Both the position numbers and the translations under genes were made by a program. Source: Ignavibacteriales bacterium (GTDB lineage: Bacteria > Bacteroidota > Ignavibacteria > Ignavibacteriales > Melioribacteraceae). From it: a stretch of 64,000 bases of DNA. Below are positions 55,600 to 64,000 of this stretch, piece after piece. Below the pieces are notes generated by a model. It made no database searches. It was not told the DNA's origin and was given only the letters and a program-made list of their open reading frames with translations. The stretch lies in assembly GCA_026390795.1 (NCBI GenBank), contig JAPLFG010000003.1, positions 2,418,001 through 2,482,000 on the forward strand, given 5' to 3'. How positions within the stretch are numbered: the first letter of the stretch is position 1; every line of letters begins with the position of its first letter.

Positions 55600-57633
55600 A
55601 TGAAAGAAACTGCAGAACATCGAAGACCCGACCCGGATGCACTTTTAGCAGAAATAAAGCGTTCTGAAAATAAAAAAGGATCACTGAAGATATTTTTAGG
55701 TTACGCTCCTGGTGTAGGCAAAACTTATTCGATGCTCCTTGAAGCACATGCTCTGAAGAAAAGAGGTCTTGATACTGTAGTTGGATATGTTGAAACACAT
55801 AAAAGAGAAGAAACAAATGCGTTGATTGAAGGTCTTGAAGTTCTGCCCCGAAGAATAATTCCTTACAGAGATATGGTTTTTGAAGAGATGGATGTTGATG
55901 CCATCATTAAAAGGAATCCGCAAACTGTTCTTATAGATGAATTAGCACATACAAATATTTCTGGCAGCCGTCATCCGAAACGATACTTGGATGTAAAAGA
56001 AATTCTTGAACACGGTATTGATGTTTTAACGACTGTTAATATCCAGCATTTCGAAAGTCAAAATGATGTTATTGAACAGGTAACAGGGATTAGAGTTCAA
56101 GAGACAATCCCGGATAGTATTCTGGATGAAGCCGATGAAATTAAATTAGTAGATGTTCCGCTGGAAGAATTGTTATTAAGACTGAAAGAGGGAAAGGTTT
56201 ATTTACCGGAACAGGCAAAACGTGCAATCGAAAATTTCTTCCGGAAAGGAAACCTTAACGCTCTTAGAGAAATTACGCTTCGAAAAGTTGCTACAAAAAT
56301 AGACAGCGAACTTCTTAATTATATTAAGACAAAATCGATTGACAAACCGTGGCATGTTGTAGATAAAATAATGGTCTGTGTCTCACCAAGTCCGTATTCA
56401 AAGCAAATAGTTAGACGCGCTTATAATATGGCGAATGATGCCGGAATAGAATGGTTTGCCGTATATGTATCGATTCCGAAATTCAAAGATCTTTCGCAAA
56501 AAGAACAGACGTATCTTTCGGATGCATTGAACCTTGCTGAAAATTTGGGCGGGAAAATATTTACACTTTCCGGTTCGGATATAGCCGATGAAATTATAAA
56601 TTTTGCTAAAGATAAAAATATTACACGCGTTCTTATTGGTAAACCTCTTAAATCGCGTTTTCGTGAATTCTTAAAACGATCTCCAACATCAAAACTGATG
56701 TACGATCAGAGTTCTTTTGATATCCAGTTGATTACACCATTTTTAGAAACTGACGCCTCCGCCAGTCCGGAAATATTAAAAACAGACAAGAAGAAATTCA
56801 ATTTCAATAATTATCTTTTTTCTTTTTTAATTCTAATTCCGGTTACCATAATTGTCGGCATCCTAGAAAAATTATTCTCAATTCCCTCTTTCGAAATTAT
56901 ATTTATAATTGCGCCTATAATCTCCGCGATCTTTTACGGTTTAGGACCGGCGATCTTTACTTCCATCTCGAGCGTTTTATTTTATGATTATTTTTTTGTT
57001 GAACCGCGGTTAAGTTTTACAATCAGCCGACCGGAACATTTAATAAGTCTATTAATTTTTCTTGTTGTCTCTTCATTGGTGAGCCAATTAATCAATCAAT
57101 CGAAGAATCAACATTCAGCATTAAGAATGAGATTAGAGAGCTTGAGCTTGATTGAGGATTTGAGCAAAGACCTTCTGAACATTCCTTTGCATGAAGAAAT
57201 TCTTAAAGATTTTGATAAGTCGATCAGTCAGCCGGATAATATTTTAAAGATTATCAAAACATCAATCCAGGAAGAGCTTTCTCGAATCGTTATCAAATAT
57301 ATCAGTAAAGTTGTACAAGCCGATTGCATCATGATGCTGAAAGATGAAAAAAATAATCTTCGTACTTTATCAAAGAGCTCTTCTAATGTAGTACTGGATA
57401 CGAAAGAATTAGGAGTTGCAGATTGGACATTTAATAAAAATTTAATTGCCGGCTGCGGAACAGATAATTTAACAGAGATTCTTTGGTTCTTTCTTCCTCT
57501 CTCTATTCCTTCCGGTGGAACTATAGGAGTTGTTGGATTTAAATATAATTATAAAGACATTTTATTAGAGCAAAGAAATCTGATAAATACAATATCTAAA
57601 CTTTCGTCTATTGCGATTGCAAATTGGATTTAA
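55600..57633 (+). CDS. KdpD-like sensor without a histidine kinase core
   Basis: A 677-residue KdpD paralogue. In order: N-terminal KdpD domain with Walker A GYAPGVGKT (residues 34-42) and TVLIDELAHTN; universal stress protein-like domain (about 250-375); membrane block of about four helices (403-500, DUF4118-like); GAF-like domain (about 505-677). It then stops with TAA. The His box and ATPase domain present in the next gene are absent, and only 49 bp separates the two, so no second-frame kinase part exists here. It probably works as a partner or modulator of the full KdpD. It is clearly not a recent copy, because identity to the second is moderate. Confidence 0.85.
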   Translation: MKETAEHRRPDPDALLAEIKRSENKKGSLKIFLGYAPGVGKTYSMLLEAHALKKRGLDTVVGYVETHKREETNALIEGLEVLPRRIIPYRDMVFEEMDVDAIIKRNPQTVLIDELAHTNISGSRHPKRYLDVKEILEHGIDVLTTVNIQHFESQNDVIEQVTGIRVQETIPDSILDEADEIKLVDVPLEELLLRLKEGKVYLPEQAKRAIENFFRKGNLNALREITLRKVATKIDSELLNYIKTKSIDKPWHVVDKIMVCVSPSPYSKQIVRRAYNMANDAGIEWFAVYVSIPKFKDLSQKEQTYLSDALNLAENLGGKIFTLSGSDIADEIINFAKDKNITRVLIGKPLKSRFREFLKRSPTSKLMYDQSSFDIQLITPFLETDASASPEILKTDKKKFNFNNYLFSFLILIPVTIIVGILEKLFSIPSFEIIFIIAPIISAIFYGLGPAIFTSISSVLFYDYFFVEPRLSFTISRPEHLISLLIFLVVSSLVSQLINQSKNQHSALRMRLESLSLIEDLSKDLLNIPLHEEILKDFDKSISQPDNILKIIKTSIQEELSRIVIKYISKVVQADCIMMLKDEKNNLRTLSKSSSNVVLDTKELGVADWTFNKNLIAGCGTDNLTEILWFFLPLSIPSGGTIGVVGFKYNYKDILLEQRNLINTISKLSSIAIANWI

Positions 57634-57682
57634 AAAGTAATATAACTGTGCTAAGGATAAATTTGGAGTTAGATAAAATAAA

Positions 57683-60331
57683 ATGAACACAAATGAAGAA
57701 AATCGCCCGGATCCATTGAAACTGTTTGACTCAAATCAACAAGAAGACGCTGAAGAGAAAAAAGGAAAGCTTAAGATTTTCTTTGGTATGTGTGCCGGTG
57801 TTGGGAAAACCTATTCATTGCTAGAAGCCGCGCTTAAAGCTAAAAAAGATAAAATTGATGTAGTAATCGGTTATGTTGAACCTCACAACCGTACCGAGAC
57901 AGCAAACTTATTAGTAGGATTGGAATCTCTATCTTTAAAAGAAATTGAATATAGAGAAACAATATTCAAGGAAATGGATCTCGATGCAATTCTAACTCGC
58001 AAACCGAAGTTGGTATTGGTCGATGAACTTGCGCACTCAAATATTCCGGGATCAAGACATGTTAAACGATTCCAGGATGTTTTGGAAATTCTGAATAATG
58101 GCATTGATGTTTACACAACGTTAAATGTTCAACATCTTGAAAGCCGTGCTGAAACAGTTTTCCAAATTACCGGCGCTCAGATTAGAGAGACAGTTCCGGA
58201 TTCAATATTTGCCAATGCCGATGAAATTGAATTGGTTGATATTACACCCGATGAACTTCTGCAAAGATTGAGTGAAGGAAAAATTTACACTCCAGAGCAA
58301 TCACAGCAAGCAATCGAGAATTTCTTCCGCAAAGGTAATTTAACCGCACTTCGTGAAATGGCTCTCCGGCTAACTGCTGAGCGAGTAGATTACCAATTGC
58401 GCGATTATAAAACCGAAAAGAATATAACAAGTGCCTGGAAGTCTGGACAAAGATTAATGGTTGCAATAAGTCCCAGTCCTTATTCTGCAAAATTAATACG
58501 ATGGACACGCCGGCTGGCATATACTATGGAAGCATCATGGTTAGCAGTTTATGTGGAGACAGATCAAAAAGTATCTGAAGAAAACAAGGAAGCTTTAAAA
58601 AAGAATTTTGAATTGGCTAAAGAATTAGGAGCTGAAATTATTATAACTAATGATATAGATATTGTTCATGCTTTAATTCGCATCGCTTCTGAAAATAATG
58701 TTACGCAGATAATTGTCGGTAAATCTAGAGAATCCGGTAGATCGAAAGTGGGCGAAAGACTTTTAAAAGAGAGCGGAGAGATTGATATTTATATTGTTGG
58801 AGGTGAAAGGACAGATTCCAGAAAAATAATAGGTAGCCTGATTTCAAAATTTCAATCGGGCAAATATCAGTATCTAATTTCTTCTTTAATAATTAGCACT
58901 ATGATATTAATTTGTTTTTCATTGTTGGATCAAATCGGTTATCAAACTGTTTCATTAATACTACTTTTAGTTATTTCATTAATGCCGCTACTAAATCTTG
59001 GCAGGGGTCCAATGATTCTTGCCGCGTTAATCGGTGCTCTTAGCTGGGATTACTATTTTATTCCGCCGCAATTCACGCTTCATATAGGCAGAGTTGAAGA
59101 TGTGTTAATGTTATTTGTCTTTTTTATTGTAGCAACAATTTCTGGTGTTCTTACTTCAAAATTGAAAGCTCAACAAAAATTGGTAACAATTCGAGAAAAA
59201 CGTACAAATGCACTTTACAATCTTCTTAAAGAATTGGCTACAGGAAAAAGCCTTAACGATCTGATTGAAATCAGCATAAAAAATATTAAAAAAGTTTTTG
59301 ATGCAGATGTCGCAGTAATATTTCCGGTTAATGAAAAAAAACTTTCTCCGCAGCCACATTCCGCAAGTACATTTCAATTTGCAGATTTGGAATGGCATAT
59401 CGCCAATTGGAGTTTTTTTGGCGGGCAGAAAGCAGGAAAATTCACCAACACTCTTCCCACTTCTGATGCTCAATTTATTCCATTAATTGGAGCAAAAAGT
59501 AAGATCGGAGTGATTGGACTAAAATTCAGAAATGATGAACCTTTACATTTTGAACAAGAAACTCTTCTTGAAGCGTTTGTAAATCAAATTACAATTAATT
59601 TTGAAAGAGAACTTCTAAATGAATTGGCAAAAAAATCTTTGGTTTTCTCGGAATCGGAAAAATTATATAAGACATTATTCAATTCAATTTCTCATGAATT
59701 AAAAACTCCCATCACAACAATTATCGGCGGCATCAGTTCGTTCGCAGATGATTCGATCTCCGAAAATAAAGAGATGAGAAAAAATTTGAGTAAAGAAATT
59801 AATATTGCCGCCGAACGATTGAACCGGCTTGTTGAGAATTTGCTTGATATGACGCGTTTGGAATCCGGACAAATGAAATTAAGAATGGACTGGCATGAAA
59901 TTCCGGATTTGATTGAAAGTGTCTTAAAAAGATTAAATAATGAATTAATTAATCATACTGTAAAAACAGAGATACAGGAAAACATTCCTCTTCTCAAATT
60001 CGATTTCGGATTACTTGAACAAGCATTGATAAATGTTATTCATAATTCGTTAATTTACACTCCGGAAAATAGTACTATTCAAATTAGAGTAAAGGAAGAA
60101 AAAAATAATTGTGTAATTGAAATTTCTGATGACGGGCCGGGTTTTGCTGAGGAAACACTTAATAAATTATTTGAAAAATTTTATAGAATACCCGGAACCA
60201 AAACCGGCGGAACCGGACTTGGATTGTCGATTGCTAAAGGATTTATTGAAGCACACACCGGAAGCATTTCGGCAAAAAATAGAAAAGATGGTGGTGCTGT
60301 TTTTATTATAAATATTCCGATTCAAAAATAA
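57683..60331 (+). CDS. kdpD: Sensor histidine kinase KdpD
   Basis: A full 882-residue KdpD: N-terminal KdpD domain with Walker A GMCAGVGKT (35-43) and LVLVDELAHSN; USP-like domain (about 250-372); four-helix membrane block (about 395-500, including IPPQFTLHIGRVEDVLMLFV); GAF domain (about 515-655); HisKA box with His671 in SISHELKTP; HATPase with NVIHNSLIYTP, SDDGPGF and TGLGLSIAKGF. It senses low K+ or turgor and phosphorylates KdpE (60343), which starts 11 bp later. The first, kinase-less gene precedes it by 49 bp. Confidence 0.95.
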   Translation: MNTNEENRPDPLKLFDSNQQEDAEEKKGKLKIFFGMCAGVGKTYSLLEAALKAKKDKIDVVIGYVEPHNRTETANLLVGLESLSLKEIEYRETIFKEMDLDAILTRKPKLVLVDELAHSNIPGSRHVKRFQDVLEILNNGIDVYTTLNVQHLESRAETVFQITGAQIRETVPDSIFANADEIELVDITPDELLQRLSEGKIYTPEQSQQAIENFFRKGNLTALREMALRLTAERVDYQLRDYKTEKNITSAWKSGQRLMVAISPSPYSAKLIRWTRRLAYTMEASWLAVYVETDQKVSEENKEALKKNFELAKELGAEIIITNDIDIVHALIRIASENNVTQIIVGKSRESGRSKVGERLLKESGEIDIYIVGGERTDSRKIIGSLISKFQSGKYQYLISSLIISTMILICFSLLDQIGYQTVSLILLLVISLMPLLNLGRGPMILAALIGALSWDYYFIPPQFTLHIGRVEDVLMLFVFFIVATISGVLTSKLKAQQKLVTIREKRTNALYNLLKELATGKSLNDLIEISIKNIKKVFDADVAVIFPVNEKKLSPQPHSASTFQFADLEWHIANWSFFGGQKAGKFTNTLPTSDAQFIPLIGAKSKIGVIGLKFRNDEPLHFEQETLLEAFVNQITINFERELLNELAKKSLVFSESEKLYKTLFNSISHELKTPITTIIGGISSFADDSISENKEMRKNLSKEINIAAERLNRLVENLLDMTRLESGQMKLRMDWHEIPDLIESVLKRLNNELINHTVKTEIQENIPLLKFDFGLLEQALINVIHNSLIYTPENSTIQIRVKEEKNNCVIEISDDGPGFAEETLNKLFEKFYRIPGTKTGGTGLGLSIAKGFIEAHTGSISAKNRKDGGAVFIINIPIQK

Positions 60332-60342
60332 AATCTAAAACA

Positions 60343-61032
60343 ATGAGTGTAAAACCGGTAATACTGATTATTGATGACGAATCTCAGATAAGAAAAATCT
60401 TGAGAATCACTCTTGAATCTGACGACTATAAAGTCATTGAAGCCGAAAACGGTAAAGACGGAATTATACAAGCGGCAACTGCGCACCCTAATCTTATAAT
60501 TCTGGATTTAGGTTTACCAGACCAGGATGGGTTTTCTGTCCTTCAGGAAATTAGAATGTGGAGCTCGTTGCCAGTGATGATTTTATCTGTTAGAAACTCA
60601 GAAGAAGATATAGTAAGAGCCCTCGATTTAGGAGCTGATGATTATCTGACCAAACCATTCTATACGGCAGAATTACTCGCCCGGATAAGAGCTAGTTTAA
60701 GAAGAGCTAGCCAGATTCAAGAGAGCAGTACATTTGTTAACGGCTCTCTAAAAATTGATCTTGTCTCAAGAACTGTTATAAAAAGTGACGAAGAAATTAA
60801 ATTGACTGCGACTGAATATTCATTACTAATACTTTTGGTGAAAAATTTAGGAAAGGTATTAACACATCAGTTGATATTGAAAGAAGTATGGGGTCAAAGC
60901 TATGTTGAGCAATCTCAGTCATTACGTGTATTCGTGGGACAGTTAAGAAAAAAAATTGAAGATGATCCGGCTCATCCCAAAATGATCGTTACTGAATCCG
61001 GAATCGGTTATCGAATGATAAATATCAAGTAA
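60343..61032 (+). CDS. kdpE: Response regulator KdpE
   Basis: A 229-residue OmpR-type regulator with a receiver (IIDDE at about 9-13, Asp55 in LIILDLGLPD, LTKPF at about 105) and a winged-helix domain (about 130-228; LTATEYSLLILLVKNLGKVL and RVFVGQLRKKIEDDPAHPKM, then ESGIGYRM). KdpE binds upstream of kdpF and turns on kdpFABC; candidate sites are at 50946. The gene ends the potassium locus. Confidence 0.95.
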   Translation: MSVKPVILIIDDESQIRKILRITLESDDYKVIEAENGKDGIIQAATAHPNLIILDLGLPDQDGFSVLQEIRMWSSLPVMILSVRNSEEDIVRALDLGADDYLTKPFYTAELLARIRASLRRASQIQESSTFVNGSLKIDLVSRTVIKSDEEIKLTATEYSLLILLVKNLGKVLTHQLILKEVWGQSYVEQSQSLRVFVGQLRKKIEDDPAHPKMIVTESGIGYRMINIK

Positions 61033-61137
61033 TGCAGATTTTTAAGAGAATAATTCACAACTCCCTTTCGCAAATACCTTCTTTTTTACTAAATTCATCC
61101 GTAGAAAATTCTTTATAACCCATCAAAAATTATTATT

Positions 61138-61890
61138 TTGAATTCAGACGATAAAAAATTATTAATCGAGGCAATTAAAGATCAGCGGGATCTGTTCGGT
61201 GATTTTTTGCTTGAAGACGTGAATAAACCTATGGAGGAAGCTTTGAGCAAAAGAACCATAGCAAATGAAGTAACAGTAAAAAGTGAAATCTCTTTAGTCG
61301 AAAATTTATTTGTAGAAGATTTTCAAAAAGCGGAATCATTAACTGACCTTAATAATCAAATCTGCAATTGCCAGAAATGCGCTCTAGGAAAAACAAGAAC
61401 TAAATTTGTTTTCGGTGTCGGCAATCCCAATGCAGATGCAATGTTAATCGGAGAAGCCCCGGGACGCGACGAGGATTTGCAAGGGGAGCCATTTGTCGGA
61501 CGTGCCGGCAAACTTCTTAACGACATTCTCAAAGCTGTTAAATTTGCGCGAGAAGATGTTTACATTGCAAATATTTTAAAATGCAGACCACCGAATAACC
61601 GTGATCCTCTGCCCGGCGAGATGGAAACATGTATTCCTTATCTTCACAAACAGATTGATCTCATTAAACCAAAAATTATTTTGTGTTTGGGAAGAGTTGC
61701 AGCAAACGGACTGCTCGATAAAAAATTATCGCTCGGTCAGCTTCGAGAAAGTATATACGATTTTAACGGTATAAAAGTAATGGCAACATATCATCCTGCT
61801 GCTTTGCTGCGTAATCCAAATTGGAAGCGCGGCTGCTGGGAAGATGTTCAAAAATTCAGAAAACTTTATGATGAATTAACGGCAAACTGA
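61138..61890 (+). CDS. Uracil-DNA glycosylase, family 4/5 (Fe-S type)
   Basis: A 250-residue protein starting at TTG 61138. The conserved core begins at about residue 75: [20 protein letters not shown] (Fe-S Cys pair), [20 protein letters not shown] (motif A, GEAPG-x-x-E/D), [20 protein letters not shown] (more cluster Cys) and [16 protein letters not shown] (motif B, HP). The enzyme removes uracil from DNA in base excision repair. An N-terminal extension of about 70 residues is weakly conserved. It lies 1 bp upstream of dnaB. Confidence 0.9.
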   Translation: MNSDDKKLLIEAIKDQRDLFGDFLLEDVNKPMEEALSKRTIANEVTVKSEISLVENLFVEDFQKAESLTDLNNQICNCQKCALGKTRTKFVFGVGNPNADAMLIGEAPGRDEDLQGEPFVGRAGKLLNDILKAVKFAREDVYIANILKCRPPNNRDPLPGEMETCIPYLHKQIDLIKPKIILCLGRVAANGLLDKKLSLGQLRESIYDFNGIKVMATYHPAALLRNPNWKRGCWEDVQKFRKLYDELTAN

Positions 61891-61891
61891 A

Positions 61892-63367
61892 ATGGCAAAA
61901 CGAATTATTACCCGGCAAAGCGGGAAAAAAGACGGTGATATTGAAAAACTAAAAGCTGCTTCAAAAATTCCTCCATCTGTTCCTGAAGTTGAAATGGCTG
62001 TCCTTGGTGCAATGCTGATTGATAACGAAGCTGTTCCCAAAGCGATTGAAATTTTAAAACCGGATTCGTTCTTCGATAAACGAAATCGGATTATTTTTGA
62101 ATCGATGTCCGCACTCTATGAATCGAATGAACCGATTGATACTGTTTCGGTTTATGAAGAGTTGAAAAAAGCAGGCAAAGGAGATGAAGCCGGCGGTGCC
62201 GCTTACCTTAGTAAACTTACTCAAGATATTTCTTCTGCAGCAAATATTGATTACCACGCTCGTGTGGTTCTTGAAAAATGGATTTTACGCCAGCTGATTC
62301 ATTCATCATTTGAAATTGCAAGCGCTGCATATGAAGGAAGAGAAGATGTTTTTGATCTGTTAGATGCTGCCGAAGCAAAGATATTTCAAATTTCCGAAAA
62401 GGGAATTAAAGAATCGTTTAAATCAATGGATAAAGCCGTTAAAGAAGCGCTCGAATTGATTGAGGCAATCCATTCTAAAAGTATAGGTACGTTTGCGGTT
62501 CCTTCCGGATTTTTTGAATTGGATGATCTACTTGGCGGTTTCCAAAAATCTGATTTGATTATTGTTGCGGCACGTCCTTCTATGGGTAAGACTGCATTCG
62601 CTATGTCCGCCGCACGCAATGCCGCAATCGATCACGGTGTTCCAATCGCAGTCTTCAGTTTGGAAATGGCTACGATCCAACTTGCGACACGATTAATTTC
62701 TGCCGAAGCACGCATTAATGCACATAACGTTCGTACCGGAAAATTTAAACCGGAAGAAGGCGCAAAGATTAGCCGCACAGTTCACAAATTGAGCAAAGCG
62801 CCTATTTATATTGATGACACGCCCGCAATTTCAATTCTTGAACTTCGCGCTAAAGCAAGACGGTTAAAGAATGAAAAAAATATCGGTTTGATAATTATAG
62901 ATTACTTGCAGCTATTAAGCGCTTCTTACAATATGGAAAGCCGGGAGCGTGAAATTTCTACAATATCCCGTTCATTAAAAGCTCTTGCAAAAGAATTGAA
63001 CATTCCTGTAATCGCGCTCTCACAGTTAAACCGTCAAGTTGAATCACGAACAGATAAGAGACCAATGCTTTCGGATTTGCGCGAGTCCGGTTCAATCGAG
63101 CAGGATGCGGACGTTGTAATATTTTTATACCGTCCGGAAGTTTACGGCATTACACAATTCTCTAGCGGTGATATGAATGGTGAAACTACTGAAGGTGTTG
63201 CAGAAGTAATAATCGGCAAGCAAAGAAACGGTCCTATAGGCGATGTGAAATTACGCTTCATAAAAGATTATGCACGGTTCGAAAATCTAGACCGCTTCAG
63301 GCAGCAGTTACCAGCGGGAGCTGAACAGGCGGCAATCACATCGGGAGCCGAGGATTTTCCAATATGA
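61892..63367 (+). CDS. dnaB: Replicative DNA helicase DnaB
   Basis: A 491-residue DnaB. N-terminal domain: VPEVEMAVLGAMLIDNEAVP and FFDKRNRIIFESMSALYES; C-terminal RecA-like motor: Walker A VAARPSMGKTAFAMS, then VAVFSLEMATIQLATRLI-type core, Walker B LIIIDYLQLL and IALSQLNRQVESRTDKRPML with SGSIEQDADVVIFLYRPEVY. It unwinds DNA at replication forks. No intein is present. Its stop codon overlaps the next gene's ATG. Confidence 0.96.
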   Translation: MAKRIITRQSGKKDGDIEKLKAASKIPPSVPEVEMAVLGAMLIDNEAVPKAIEILKPDSFFDKRNRIIFESMSALYESNEPIDTVSVYEELKKAGKGDEAGGAAYLSKLTQDISSAANIDYHARVVLEKWILRQLIHSSFEIASAAYEGREDVFDLLDAAEAKIFQISEKGIKESFKSMDKAVKEALELIEAIHSKSIGTFAVPSGFFELDDLLGGFQKSDLIIVAARPSMGKTAFAMSAARNAAIDHGVPIAVFSLEMATIQLATRLISAEARINAHNVRTGKFKPEEGAKISRTVHKLSKAPIYIDDTPAISILELRAKARRLKNEKNIGLIIIDYLQLLSASYNMESREREISTISRSLKALAKELNIPVIALSQLNRQVESRTDKRPMLSDLRESGSIEQDADVVIFLYRPEVYGITQFSSGDMNGETTEGVAEVIIGKQRNGPIGDVKLRFIKDYARFENLDRFRQQLPAGAEQAAITSGAEDFPI

Positions 63368-64000
63368 AAAAAATATTTTTGCTTGTTTTTGTATTGTGGT
63401 TCTCGTCCGATAGTTTCACGCAAACAATTTACACTCAGCAAGATGTGGATATTTGTAATTCCAAGTTTCAGTTAGCAGTTGATATAAATCTCTCATCGCT
63501 TCCAATCAATCAAGTAATAATTGAAATCGGAAAAAGTTTTCTCGGAACAGATTATTCCGCTGGTTCACTCGAAAAAGGAGATGAAGAAAAACTTGTAGTT
63601 CATCTAACCGGATTAGATTGTTATACATTTCTTGAATCGTCTCTTGTCTTTGCCAGATGTATTAAGGAAGGCAAAAACAGTTTTGATGATTATCAGAATG
63701 AACTTACAAACATTCGTTACCGGAAAGGAAAACTGGATGAATATCCTTCGCGGCTTCATTACTTCTCCGATTGGATCTATGATATGAACAAACGGGGAAT
63801 AGGTAAAGACATTACTAAAGAAATCGGTGGCAAACCTTACGATAAGAAAATTTATTTTATGAGCACACATATAGATGCTTACCGTCAATTAAAAAATAAT
63901 CCGAAATTTGTGGATGAGATTGCGAAAATTGAAAAAGAAATTTCTTCACGGAAATATTATTACGTTCCTCAAGAAGAAATTTCGAAAGTTGAAGATAAAA
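63364..64000 (+). CDS. DUF1460 exported protein, partial
   Basis: 212 codons are visible before the right edge. The ATG at 63364 overlaps the dnaB stop. The protein has a signal peptide (KKIFLLVFVLWFSSDSFTQ) and the DUF1460 (NlpC/P60-like amidase) features LGTDYSAGSLEKGDEEKLVV and LTGLDCYTFLESSLVFAR, in which the Cys of GLDC is the expected catalytic residue, then RLHYFSDWIYDMNKRGI. DUF1460 proteins are thought to act on peptidoglycan amide bonds. The C-terminal part, including the His, lies outside. Confidence 0.8.
   Translation, partial: MKKIFLLVFVLWFSSDSFTQTIYTQQDVDICNSKFQLAVDINLSSLPINQVIIEIGKSFLGTDYSAGSLEKGDEEKLVVHLTGLDCYTFLESSLVFARCIKEGKNSFDDYQNELTNIRYRKGKLDEYPSRLHYFSDWIYDMNKRGIGKDITKEIGGKPYDKKIYFMSTHIDAYRQLKNNPKFVDEIAKIEKEISSRKYYYVPQEEISKVEDK

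Noticed and set aside
57560-57700. Frameshift in the first kdpD-like gene
   Set aside because: Only 49 bp separates the stop from the next ATG, and no frame there has a HisKA or ATPase segment; the kinase part is absent, not shifted.

Overview
The window looks like chromosomal DNA from a low-GC member of the Bacteroidota/Chlorobi group, most likely an Ignavibacteria-type organism. The evidence is: a secreted peptidase with a type IX secretion (Por) C-terminal sorting domain of the PNPFNPST type; bacillithiol synthesis (BshA) plus a bacilliredoxin; five putative promoters that all fit the Bacteroidota pattern TTG-N20-TAnnTTTG; and a kdp locus with an outer-membrane porin. There are no integrases, transposases, phage genes or CRISPR arrays. 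Almost everything is conserved chromosomal content, broken up by dispersed palindromic repeats.

Layout. 0-2.2 kb: the start of bshA (reverse), then an overlapping PfkB kinase and RmlD-like reductase. 2.3-5.3 kb: a small secreted H-lectin-like protein, mgtE and two orphans. 5.3-11.5 kb: tRNA-Arg(CCU), eno, a type I glutamine synthetase, two GT9 glycosyltransferases and an EamA exporter. 11.5-16.8 kb (reverse): a five-gene signalling cluster, TolC / PhnD-like binding protein / small orphan / HisKA_2 kinase / receiver-only regulator. 17-19.3 kb: a macrodomain protein abutting a decayed cupin gene, and two orphans with a pair of matching palindromes. 19.7-24.4 kb: an aminotransferase, ptsN-hisS-orphan, rlmB. 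24.4-31.2 kb: sufBCDS, a SufT-like protein, a bacilliredoxin and an Rrf2 regulator. 31.3-36.5 kb: a lipoprotein, an M30-like T9SS metallopeptidase, a deoxyhypusine synthase-like enzyme and an epimerase. 36.6-40.9 kb: rplM-rpsI, rpsB-tsf, pyrH-frr. 41-47.4 kb: a lipoprotein bracketed by repeats, maeB, an L,D-transpeptidase-like protein with Ser at the catalytic Cys position, and a BamA/TamA-like Omp85 protein. 47.5-49.3 kb: yicC-gmk-rpoZ. 49.4-61.0 kb: the potassium locus (small membrane protein, porin, kdpFABC, a kinase-less KdpD paralogue, full-length KdpD, KdpE). 61.1-64 kb: a family 4/5 uracil-DNA glycosylase, dnaB and the start of a DUF1460 protein.

Most notable. (1) Two KdpD proteins in tandem, the first carrying all sensor modules but ending exactly where the kinase core should begin. 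(2) Three TTTATA half-sites in front of kdpF, two of them spaced as in a KdpE box. (3) The TolC/PhnD/kinase/regulator cluster. (4) The Cys-to-Ser change in the YkuD protein. (5) A bacilliredoxin inside the SUF region of an organism that also carries bshA. (6) A bacterial deoxyhypusine synthase homologue. (7) A set of at least five dispersed palindromic repeat families. All functional statements are from reading the sequence; no database searches were run.
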